From: CAYPTB01 sp964413535
GTDB lineage: Bacteria; Planctomycetota; UBA1135; GCA-002686595
Assembly (NCBI GenBank): GCA_964413535.1
Contig: CAYPTB010000034.1
Location: 1 to 64,000, forward strand
DNA: 64,000 bases
Direction: 5' to 3'
Positions 34,551 through 42,186 of this stretch are shown one piece after another (the first letter of the stretch is position 1; each line of letters starts with the position of its first letter). The notes beneath the pieces were generated by a model. That model saw only the letters and a list, made by a program, of their open reading frames with translations, was not told where the DNA came from and did not search any database. A program made the translations under genes and the position numbers.

Positions 34551-35630
34551 CGACCTGGGCCAAGACGGTGAAAAGGCCTTCGTCGAACTCGTCTACCGCG
34601 CTCCCGACCTCTGCCGCACACGGTTGTCCTTGCCCGTATTCGAAGGGGAAGCAGAGGTGTGGATCGTTGGCGACGGAATGTACGTGCGTCCTCCGGGCGA
34701 GGACCACTGGCGAAGGGCTCCGTTTCCAACGGCTCTGGAGGCGGACTCGCTCCTCGACGAGCTCTTTCCCTTCAGCATCGTCCTCATCGAGCCCGGTGCC
34801 TTCGTTGCGCTGTCAGTGATGCAAGGCACAGATGCCAAGATCAACTGCGAAATGAAAGTGATGAGACGCTCCTCCGGTGCTCGCACGCACGTGCTCGGTT
34901 GGCTCGCCGACTTTCAGCAGGACCTCGGCAGAGTCGTCATCGAGGACGGCCGACTGGCATACGAGGGTGACGGCTATCGCTGCTTCGTCTCGAGGGAGAG
35001 CGGCTTCATCGACGGGGTCGAGAAGACCTCGGACCAGAAGAGAGCCTTCCAGCTCCTCGAGAGCCATTTCGACGAGCCCCTCGACCCGTCCCTCGTCACG
35101 CTTCCTCCGGAGGCGACGAATGCGCCCATCGACGCGGAGCTGAGCCGGAGCCTCGAAGGGGGCGTCGATCCGGCCTGGGTGCGACGGAAGATCTTCCACC
35201 GCGTCGACGGCTACTCGACTCGGGGCATCGTTCGTGGGACGAGGGCGCGATCTCCGATTGGCGCTCCATCATGGACGCATTCCACAGAGAACGGACGAGC
35301 GGGTGGGCGGAGAGCTGGCTCGAAGAGTTCGAGGGAAGCATCGCAGACGCGGCCGAAGAGGTGCGTGTGCGCCGCTCCGTGGGCGACTCGGACGAGCAAC
35401 GCTCCCAACTCGAGCAAGAGGTTGCCGTCCAGCGAGCCCGAATCGTCGAGTATCTCGAAGAGCAAGAGCTCCAGTACGCCCAGTCGTGGCCCGCGATCGA
35501 ACCCGACGTCGCACGCCCGGAGCTCTTCGAGGTCGAGCGCGACGTCATCGCCGACCTCTACGCCGAGCTCTTCAACGAGCCCGCGCTCGCGGCCTTCGAC
35601 GAGGAGCTCGGGCTCGCGCTCGGGAAGTAG
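34417..35630 (+). pseudogene. LolA-like secreted protein, copy 1, frameshifted
   Basis: A GTG start follows GGGAGG. Residues 1-270 match the tandem paralogue at 35762 (MLRTTFTLIVALH leader, SIEQEL, FHVIY, VELVYRAPDL, HFDEPLDPSLV). Near 35223 the copy has one base fewer than its paralogue (50 versus 51 nt between the matching VRR and RSWDE codons), and homology continues in another frame (RSWDEGAISDWRSIMDAFHRE to LALGK, TAG at 35630). Without the shift the original frame runs on into unrelated residues to 35742. Either a young pseudogene or a sequencing error. The fold resembles LolA/DUF2092 lipid carriers, by inference. Confidence 0.75.
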
Positions 35631-35638
35631 CGCGGAAG

Positions 35639-35664
35639 CAGCAGGCGCGGGATCGAACCTGCTG
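35639..35664 (+). terminator. Hairpin after copy 1
   Basis: CAGCAGG (35639-35645) pairs with CCTGCTG (35658-35664), 12-nt loop, beginning 9 nt after the restored stop codon. No T-tract. Likely terminates transcription of the first copy and separates it from the second. Confidence 0.45.
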
Positions 35665-35671
35665 ACCCCGA

Positions 35672-35895
35672 CCGGCCGGCTCGCGCCGGTCGCGTCGCGG
35701 CGCGAAACCGCTCCTGCCCGCGTCACCTATACTTCGCGCTGACTTCTCCCGGGAGGCTTGCGTGCTCCGAACCACCTTCACCCTGATCGTCGCTCTCCAC
35801 GTTGCCCCGCAAGAGAAAGCGCCGCCCTCGATCGAGCAAGAGCTCGAGCGCCTCGTCTCGAAGACGAACGCACTAGAGACGTTCCACGTGATCTA
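35672..35895 (+). repeat. Tandem duplication, right copy of leader plus 5' coding segment
   Basis: Partner of 34324-34550. Begins with the same CCGGCCGGCTCG block and includes the TATACT and GGGAGG sites and the start of the second gene. Confidence 0.85.
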
Positions 35896-36979
35896 CGGCT
35901 TCGAGGGTTCCGAAGGCGAGGGCGAAGGCGAAGGAGAGGGACTCTCCTTGGAGCTCGTCTACCGCGCGCCCGACCTGGGACGATTGATCGCATCCTTTCC
36001 CGACGGTGAGGCAGAGACTTGGGTCGTCGGGAAGCGCATTTACGCTCGCTTTTCCGGAGAAGACTTCTGGCGAAGCGCGGCCGTGCCGGACCCCTCCCCA
36101 GCTCACGAAGTTCTGGACGATCGCTTTCCGGCGGAGGAAGGAATGCTGGAACCGGGTGTAGGATTCGAGATTGCCTTCGCGGCGACTCGCTTCAACTCCA
36201 GTGTGCGGAGGTTTCCGTGCGGTCGTTGGGCGTTGGTGTCCTGGCTGCGGGAGATGCAAGGCCGTGTATCCGAGCTCTTCGTCGAGGACGAGAGACTTGG
36301 CTGGGATGGCGACGGTGTCCGGTGCTTCGTCTCACGCAAAACAGGTTTTCTCGAGCGTGTCGAGAACACGTCGAAGGTGGGCGAAAGGCCCTTTCTCCTG
36401 CTGGAGGGCCACTTCGACGAGCCTCTCGATCCCTCCCTGGTGATTCTTCCGGACCAAGCGAGGAATGCGGAGTCGGATCCGGAACTGAGAAGAAGCCTCG
36501 AACAGCGCTATCACCCGACGATCGTGCGGCGGGAAGGCATCTTGCGGATCACCCGGCTGCTCGATTCCGAAGAGCGATCGTGGGACGAGCGAACGCGAGC
36601 CGATTGCCGCGCCTTCCTGGATGTTCTCCATCGGGAGTGGAACGGCGCTTGGCTCGCAGACCTCCTCGACGACGTGGAGAAGAGCACGACCGGTCTTGCG
36701 GATTGGGTGCGCGCGCAACGTTCCCTGGACGCTTCGGACGAGAATCGCGCCCGACTCGAAGAGAAAGTTGCGGAGCACCGCGCCAGGTTGGAGGAGAACC
36801 TGGACGAGGTCGAGGTGAGGTACGCCGAGTCCGTACCAGCGATCGAATCCATCACGGTCGTGCGCGAGGAGCTCCTCGAGCTCGAGCTCGATGTCATCGG
36901 CGACCTCGTCGACGAGCTCTTGCGCGAGCCGGCCCTCGAACTGTTCGACGAAGAGCTCGAGGCCGCTCTCGAAGAGTAG
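35762..36979 (+). CDS. LolA-like secreted protein, copy 2 (intact)
   Basis: 405 residues from a GTG with GGGAGG 5 nt upstream. Short leader (MLRTTFTLIVALHVAPQ), then a helix and beta strands of LolA/DUF2092 type (ETFHVIYGF, LSLELVYRAPDL, AETWVVGKRIYARFSGEDFW), and a C-terminal acidic helical domain (ENRARLEEKVAEHRARLEENL). Compared with copy 1 it has gained five Glu-Gly units from a hexamer repeat. Probably binds a hydrophobic ligand in the periplasm; family membership is inferred, not certain. Confidence 0.6.
   Translation: MLRTTFTLIVALHVAPQEKAPPSIEQELERLVSKTNALETFHVIYGFEGSEGEGEGEGEGLSLELVYRAPDLGRLIASFPDGEAETWVVGKRIYARFSGEDFWRSAAVPDPSPAHEVLDDRFPAEEGMLEPGVGFEIAFAATRFNSSVRRFPCGRWALVSWLREMQGRVSELFVEDERLGWDGDGVRCFVSRKTGFLERVENTSKVGERPFLLLEGHFDEPLDPSLVILPDQARNAESDPELRRSLEQRYHPTIVRREGILRITRLLDSEERSWDERTRADCRAFLDVLHREWNGAWLADLLDDVEKSTTGLADWVRAQRSLDASDENRARLEEKVAEHRARLEENLDEVEVRYAESVPAIESITVVREELLELELDVIGDLVDELLREPALELFDEELEAALEE
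35912..35941 (+). repeat. In-frame hexamer repeat GA(A/G)GG(C/A) x5
   Basis: Five units code for (Glu-Gly)5 after residue 50 of copy 2. The first copy has no such repeat at the same place. A length change here would keep the frame. Confidence 0.8.
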
Positions 36980-37019
36980 AGCTCGTATTTCCGCGCTTCA
37001 CGGGGAGTTGCGAAATGCG

Positions 37020-37051
37020 AGCGGCCCCGCGATTGGGACCGCGGGGCCGCT
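37020..37051. terminator. Strong bidirectional hairpin between convergent genes
   Basis: A perfect 12-bp stem, AGCGGCCCCGCG (37020-37031) with CGCGGGGCCGCT (37040-37051), 8-nt loop. It lies between the convergent ends of LolA-like copy 2 and the DUF1579 gene and can serve both strands. Confidence 0.75.
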
Positions 37052-37076
37052 GCACGGTGGCGTGCGGAGCGAGCGG

Positions 37077-37694
37077 CTACTTCGCGCGCTTCGAGGTGTA
37101 CTCCATCGCGAGCTGTTCGCCGAGGCCCGGATAGGTGCAGTACATGCGGAAGGTGATCTCGTCGGCGCTCTTGTGCTCGACGACGGAGCGCGTCGGCATA
37201 TCGCCCGTTTCGCCCCGCATCGTGCCCCGGAGCTCGACCTTGCCCGGAGCGATCTCCTTGCCGGCGGTGGACGTCCACCACGTCGACCACGTGTCGGCCC
37301 ACAGGGACGTGTGCTCGCCCTTCATCTTGTCGAAGCCGAGGATGTTGTAGCCCTTCATGGGGCCCTCTTTGGTGTAGAACTCGTAGGTCTGCACGACGAA
37401 GCGGCCGTCGAGGATGGTCTTGGCCTCGCTCGTGCCGGTGGACTCGTCCCACTCCGTGGCGGTCGGGTCCCACTTCATGCGGTAGGACTGGGTCCACTTG
37501 CCGACGAGCTTGGCGAGCTCCGCGTGCTCCGGGCCCGGCGTGGCGAGCTCCATCATCTTCGCCATCATCTCGTCCCTCGAGAACGCAGCGTCTTCGGGAC
37601 GGGCGTCCTGGCGCGCGGAAACGACTTCGGTCGTGAGCAAGGCCGTGCTGGCCACGAGGGCGAAGGCGCCCAACAACATACGTTTCGTCTTCAT
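37077..37694 (-). CDS. DUF1579-family secreted protein
   Basis: 205 residues with a signal peptide (MKTKRMLLGAFALVASTALLTTEVVSA). The DUF1579 pattern is clear: TPGPEHAELAKLVGKWTQSY, then GTSEAKTILDGRFVVQTYEF and MKGYNILGFDKMKGEHTSLW, a beta-barrel-like fold. The biochemical role of this family is unknown. Single gene with a terminator hairpin just downstream. Confidence 0.85.
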   Translation of the reverse strand: MKTKRMLLGAFALVASTALLTTEVVSARQDARPEDAAFSRDEMMAKMMELATPGPEHAELAKLVGKWTQSYRMKWDPTATEWDESTGTSEAKTILDGRFVVQTYEFYTKEGPMKGYNILGFDKMKGEHTSLWADTWSTWWTSTAGKEIAPGKVELRGTMRGETGDMPTRSVVEHKSADEITFRMYCTYPGLGEQLAMEYTSKRAK

Positions 37695-37907
37695 GAGAGC
37701 TCCTCTTCGGGGTCGTCGCGCGCCACGAACGGAGGGCGCTCGAGCCGAACAGCGTAGCAGTCTCTCGTGGGCGTGGTCGGCCGGAGGGAAATCTTCAGGA
37801 GGGCTTCCTCCGTTCGGGGCGCGGCGGCCGAGCGGGGCGGGGCGCAGGAGTGCGGCCGGTGCGGTCGCGTGCGGCTCCGGAGCGGCTCTCCCGGCCTCAG
37901 CGTGCGC

Positions 37908-40091
37908 TCACAGCGCCGGGCGCGGCGGCGTCGGGTCGACGTAATCGACGGGTGCGCCGCTCTCCAGGCTGTCGTGGATCAGGAAGCAGGTCTGCGTGAC
38001 CGCGAGGAGCGTCTCGAACGGGATCGGCATCGGCGTGCCGTCGCGCACGGCCGTCACGAACGCGCGCACTTCCTCGGTGAAGCCCTTCTGCTGGTTGACG
38101 AGCTTCTTCGTGCGGCGCTTGCCGCCCTGGTGCATGGCGAGGGAGCGGTAGTTGTCGAGGAGCGCCGTGCGCTTGCCGCCGTAGGCCTCGATGCGCTCCT
38201 TCGGAACGGACGGATCGCCGTTCGTGAGGTAGTGGATGACGCACAGCGAGTCGTTCTGCATGCGCAGCGTCACGCATACGCTGTCGCGATGCGGGTCGGG
38301 CGAGCCGGGCACGGTGATCGGCTCGGCGTACACGCGCGCCGGCAGCGAGTCGGTCAGGAAGCACAGCGTGTCGACGAAGTGGCAGACCTCGCCCAGGATG
38401 CGGCCGCCGCCCTGCACGGGGTCGTAGACCCACGAGTCGGCGGGCAGCGCGCCGGCGTTGACGCGGTAGACGACGTGCAGGGGGTCGGGGCAGGCGGCGA
38501 AGAACTCGCGGCAGCGCACGGCGAGCGGCGAGAAGCGGCGGTTGAAGCCGACCATGAGCCGCGGTGCGCGGTCGCCGGCGAAGCTCACGAGCTGGCTCAA
38601 GTCCTCGCGCCGGATGCACAGGGGCTTCTCGACGAACACGGCCTTGCCGGCGCGCAGGCCCGCGAGCACGAGCGGCGCGTGCTGGTCGTGGCGCGTCGTG
38701 ACGAGCAGCGTGTCGACGATCGGACTCGAGACGACCTCGGAGGGGTCGCTCGTGCAGAAGGACGCGCGGTAGCGTTCGGCGATGTCCTTGGACGTGAGGC
38801 CGGAGGACGTGCAGAAGGCGCGGATGCGCACCGACGACTCGCCGGCGAAGGCGGGCAGGAGCACGCCCTTCGCGAACTGACCGGCGCCGATCGCGCCGAG
38901 GTGCACCTCGCCCTTGGCCGGGAGGCGCTCGGCGTCGCGCAGCACGACGCGCTTCGCGTGCTCCTCGCGCGGCGCGTAGTCGAGCACGATCGCGATCGCC
39001 GGCTGCTTGTCCGCGCCGGACACGATGCGGTAGGCGTCGCTCGCGCGCTCGATCGGGAAGTGGTGCGTCACGAGCGGCGCGACGTCGACGTCGCCGCGCG
39101 CCAGGAGCTCCAGGAACGACTCGCCGTTGCGGCGCTCCGTCCAGCGCACGTAGGGCAACGGGTAGTCGCGCCCGTGGAGCTCGTACTCGGGATCGAAGCG
39201 GCCGGGGCCCGAGGAGCGACTGATGACGAGCTTCACCTCCTTGTCGAAGAAGGGCCGGCGCTCGAGGTCGAGGCCGACGTCGCCGACGATGATCACGCGT
39301 CCCTTGAGGCGCGAGACTTCGGCCGCGCTGCGCAGGATGCCGTTCGACTTCGAAGCCGCGCACACGAGCACCGCGTCGGCGCCGTAGCCGTCGGTGAAGG
39401 TGGCGACGGCTCCCATGAGCTCTTCGGAGACCGAGACGGTCTCGTGCACGCCGAGCTCGCGCGCCATGGCGCACTTCACCGGATCGAGGTCGGTCGCGAG
39501 CACGCTGGCGCCGTTGCAGCGCGCGAGCTGCGCGGCGATCTGGCCCACTAGGCCGAGCCCCATGACGACGACTTTGTCGCCCAGCTCGAGCTCCGCCAGC
39601 CGCACGCCCTGCATGGCGATCGCGCCGAGCGCGACGAAGGCCGCGAAGTCGTCCGCGAGCCCATCGGGGATCTTGACCGCCAGGTTGCGCGGGATGTAGT
39701 TGACCTCGGCGTGGTTCGCGAAGGAGAGTCCGTAGCAGGCGACGCGGTCGCCGACGCGGAACTCGTCCACCTCGGCGCCCACTTCGAGCACGACGCCCGC
39801 GCACGAGTAGCCGAGCGGGATGGGCGAGGCCATCAGGTTCTTGACGACCTTGTAGGTGCTCCAGAAACCCTCCTGCCGGGCCTTGTCGAGCACCTTGCGC
39901 GCGAGGTCCGGCCGCTGCTTCGCCTTGCCGAGCGGACCCTTGTTCGCGAGCGAGATGACCGAGCGCTCCGTGCCGAGGCTGATCACCGAGCGCCGCACGG
40001 CGACCAGGATCCCGCCCGGCTGCAGCGCGGGCGGCGGAACCTCGTCGACTTCGAGCTCACCGGTCTTCAGGTTCTGGACGACGGCCTTCAT
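37908..40091 (-). CDS. Bi-domain oxidoreductase (zinc-type dehydrogenase + Gfo/Idh/MocA)
   Basis: 727 residues. The N-terminal half is a medium-chain dehydrogenase (GYSCAGVVLEVGAEVDEFRVGDRV, FVALGAIAMQG, Rossmann GLGLVGQIAA); the C-terminal half is Gfo/Idh/MocA-type (GAIGAGQFAKGVLLPAF, VTTRHDQHAPL, FVEKPLCI). The fusion is typical of bacterial polysaccharide loci, where it is thought to oxidise or epimerise nucleotide sugars. No signal peptide, as expected for a cytoplasmic enzyme. Usual partners (heparinase-like protein, asparagine synthase) are nearby, though not adjacent. Confidence 0.88.
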   Translation of the reverse strand: MKAVVQNLKTGELEVDEVPPPALQPGGILVAVRRSVISLGTERSVISLANKGPLGKAKQRPDLARKVLDKARQEGFWSTYKVVKNLMASPIPLGYSCAGVVLEVGAEVDEFRVGDRVACYGLSFANHAEVNYIPRNLAVKIPDGLADDFAAFVALGAIAMQGVRLAELELGDKVVVMGLGLVGQIAAQLARCNGASVLATDLDPVKCAMARELGVHETVSVSEELMGAVATFTDGYGADAVLVCAASKSNGILRSAAEVSRLKGRVIIVGDVGLDLERRPFFDKEVKLVISRSSGPGRFDPEYELHGRDYPLPYVRWTERRNGESFLELLARGDVDVAPLVTHHFPIERASDAYRIVSGADKQPAIAIVLDYAPREEHAKRVVLRDAERLPAKGEVHLGAIGAGQFAKGVLLPAFAGESSVRIRAFCTSSGLTSKDIAERYRASFCTSDPSEVVSSPIVDTLLVTTRHDQHAPLVLAGLRAGKAVFVEKPLCIRREDLSQLVSFAGDRAPRLMVGFNRRFSPLAVRCREFFAACPDPLHVVYRVNAGALPADSWVYDPVQGGGRILGEVCHFVDTLCFLTDSLPARVYAEPITVPGSPDPHRDSVCVTLRMQNDSLCVIHYLTNGDPSVPKERIEAYGGKRTALLDNYRSLAMHQGGKRRTKKLVNQQKGFTEEVRAFVTAVRDGTPMPIPFETLLAVTQTCFLIHDSLESGAPVDYVDPTPPRPAL

Positions 40092-40155
40092 CGCGCTCTG
40101 CTTGGCTCCTCGGATCGAGACGAACGGGGGGAATCTATCGGCTCTTGTCCATTCT

Positions 40156-40223
40156 CGCTGAACGAACCGAGCTGGAGAGCCTCCTTTATTGGGGAGGCTG
40201 CCGGCCGGCGAGGTCGTTCAGCG
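40156..40223. terminator. Compound hairpin between deacetylase and oxidoreductase genes
   Basis: An outer stem CGCTGAACGA (40156-40165) with TCGTTCAGCG (40214-40223) encloses an inner stem AGCCTCC (40178-40184) with GGAGGCT (40193-40199). It lies downstream of the deacetylase stop on the minus strand and upstream of the oxidoreductase start, so it may terminate one and regulate the other. Confidence 0.45.
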
Positions 40224-40254
40224 CCGTTCTCGCGGACGAACGGGCCCGAGGCGC

Positions 40255-41094
40255 TCAGACGAGCAGGGAGTCGGTGGTCGTGAGCTCGAAGCGCGCGCGG
40301 ACGAGCGCGAGCATCCGGGCGCAGCGCTCGCGCTTCGCCCGCGCCGAGAGGTGCGCGATCGTGTAGACGCGCGACCGAGCGCCCCTGAGCGCGCTCTCCG
40401 GCAGCGGATCGGCGAAGTCCGTCAGGTGGAAGAGCAAGACGAGCGGCGCCCCGCGCGCGCGGGAGAGACCGAGTCGGAACCACCACGAGCCGAGCACGAG
40501 GCTGTAGCTCGGGTGGAAGGGGAAGGGCAGCGGCGCGTGGGCGGGGAGCGGGAGCTCGAGGAGGTCGCGGCCCGCGAGCGGACGGTGCGGCGCGGGCGGG
40601 ACGCTCGCGAGCCCGGCGCGGCGCGCGGAGGCGCGTGTGGGGAAGAGCGAGGAGTCGAAGGCGTAGCCGCTGTCCGCGAGCAGCGCGAGCGACTCGCCGT
40701 CGAGGTCGAAACCGGAGGCGCGGAAGCCGCGCACGGAGACCCCGAGCTCCGCCTCGATGCGCGCGCGGCTCTCCGCGACTTCGCGCCGCTTGCCCGCCGG
40801 GTCGAGCGTCGAGAGGTGGCTGTGGGTGAGGGAGTGCGAGCCGATCTCGTGGCCGCGGCGCACGGCGTTCTCGACGAGTGCGCGCTTCGCCGGGTCGTCC
40901 AGGTCGCGCGCGATCAGGAACAGCACGGCCCGCACGCGCTCCGCATCGAGGAAGTCGAGCAGGTTCGCGAGCCCGCTCGCGAACAGCGGATCCCCCTCGA
41001 GGCCGTACGTCCAACCGTGCGCGCCGAACACGTCCCGCCCACCGTCCAGATCGACGTGCACGACGGCCGGAAGACGTTGGCTCGACGCAGGCAT
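40255..41094 (-). CDS. Polysaccharide-deacetylase-like (NodB-fold) protein
   Basis: 279 residues. The zinc pair is in IGSHSLTHSHLSTL, the H(S/T)xxxH motif of NodB-like deacetylases; VHVDLDGG near residue 12 stands at the place of the usual DD motif, but is not canonical. Later motifs GFRASGFDLD and LLFHLTDFADPL fit the family. No signal peptide, so the protein may act on cytoplasmic or lipid-linked sugars. It starts 11 bp from palindromic element A and follows the D-amino-acid-oxidase-like gene. Confidence 0.78.
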   Translation of the reverse strand: MPASSQRLPAVVHVDLDGGRDVFGAHGWTYGLEGDPLFASGLANLLDFLDAERVRAVLFLIARDLDDPAKRALVENAVRRGHEIGSHSLTHSHLSTLDPAGKRREVAESRARIEAELGVSVRGFRASGFDLDGESLALLADSGYAFDSSLFPTRASARRAGLASVPPAPHRPLAGRDLLELPLPAHAPLPFPFHPSYSLVLGSWWFRLGLSRARGAPLVLLFHLTDFADPLPESALRGARSRVYTIAHLSARAKRERCARMLALVRARFELTTTDSLLV

Positions 41095-41104
41095 CCCGCC
41101 GGGA

Positions 41105-41205
41105 GAATACGGTGCCAGTCCAGTTCTTCACCCTTCCGCAGAGGAACTTTGCGTTCCGTAGCCGCCTTGCGCGGAAGGATGAAGAACTGGACTGGCTCCG
41201 TATTC
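41105..41205. repeat. Palindromic element A (35-bp arms)
   Basis: Left arm 41105-41139 and right arm 41171-41205 are inverted copies with 33 of 35 positions paired, around a 31-nt loop. The core is GCCAGTCCAGTTCTTCA. The same family occurs at 47477-47580. It occupies the 3' end of the oxidase-like gene, so that its last 25 or so codons and stop are element sequence. Confidence 0.9.
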
Positions 41206-42186
41206 CGCTTCGCGGACGAGCTCGACGACCGCGCGCGCAGAGCCGTAGGCCAGCGTGTAGCCGGCGCCGCCGTGGCCGTAGTCGTGCACGATGCGGCCCT
41301 CGCGCTCGACGCGCGGTCCGCCGCGGCGGCTGGGCCGCCAGCCGAACTTCTCGACCACGGGTCCCTCCGGGTCGATGCCGCCCGAGCGTGCGCGCGCGAG
41401 GATCGCTGCGAGCTCGGCCGGAGAGCTCGCGAGCTCCTCGTCCGGTCGCGTGCGCGCGACGTCGATGCCGCCGAGCACGACTTCCGAACCGGCGGGTCCG
41501 CGCGGGATGGAGTAGAAGAGCGCGGTCTCGTCGCGATCGTCGATCGACGCGTGGTCGCGCGGAAGGCGTCCGCGCGTCACCAAGGCCGTCCGGCCGCGGC
41601 GCGGCTCGAGGGACGGGTCGTCGACCAGGCGCTCCGCGAGCCGGCCGGTGCAGTTCACGACGAGGCCCGGAAGTTCGCGCAGGTCGGCAACGCGCCGCCG
41701 CTCGATCGGACGCGCGAGGCCGGCTTCGAGCCACGCGAGGTGCAATGCGGGATCGACCACCGGCGCGCGGAAACGCCAGCCGCAGGCAGGCCCGCGTCCG
41801 CGCACCTCGCGCTGGAGCTCCAAAGGCAGATCCGCGCACTCCACGAACGCGAGCTCCGCCTCGGCCGGCATCGAGCCGGCCCAGTCCGGCCGCGCCGTTT
41901 CGTCCACGGCGACGTACGCGGGGACCACGCGCACGCCGGCCGCTCCCAGCGTGCGCGCGAGCGCGCACAACCGCGCGTGCGTCTCGCGTGCGAAACGCTG
42001 CACCCGTTCCGAATCGAGCCCCGGCCCGTAGACGAACCACACCGCGCCGGCGGCGCCCGAGCTCTCCTCGAGGCCGCTTGCCTCCGCGACGACGCGCACG
42101 TCGAAGCCCGCATCCTGGAGCGCGCGCGCCGCCGTCAATCCGACGACGCCGGCGCCGAGGACGGTGACGGATCGGGGCTCACTCAC
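41128..42186 (-). CDS. D-amino-acid-oxidase-like FAD oxidoreductase
   Basis: 352 residues from a GTG at 42186. FAD-binding VLGAGVVGLTAARAL at the N-terminus, the SSGAAGAVW loop, GWRPSRRGGPRVE and HDYGHGGAGYTLAYGSA are the characteristic DAO signatures. The enzyme would oxidise D-amino acids or a related amine to the imine in the cytoplasm. The last about 25 residues are encoded by palindromic element A, so the native end was probably ...ARAVVELVREA. It overlaps the preceding glycosyltransferase by 8 bp, which suggests a functional link with envelope D-amino acids or amino sugars. Confidence 0.83.
   Translation of the reverse strand: MSEPRSVTVLGAGVVGLTAARALQDAGFDVRVVAEASGLEESSGAAGAVWFVYGPGLDSERVQRFARETHARLCALARTLGAAGVRVVPAYVAVDETARPDWAGSMPAEAELAFVECADLPLELQREVRGRGPACGWRFRAPVVDPALHLAWLEAGLARPIERRRVADLRELPGLVVNCTGRLAERLVDDPSLEPRRGRTALVTRGRLPRDHASIDDRDETALFYSIPRGPAGSEVVLGGIDVARTRPDEELASSPAELAAILARARSGGIDPEGPVVEKFGWRPSRRGGPRVEREGRIVHDYGHGGAGYTLAYGSARAVVELVREAEYGASPVLHPSAQGGYGTQSSSAEG

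Noticed and set aside
35649..35659. Minus-strand GGTTCGATCCC, identical to a tRNA T-loop
   Set aside because: No acceptor, D or anticodon arms can be folded around it, and the T-stem does not pair. It is part of the hairpin after the first LolA-like copy.
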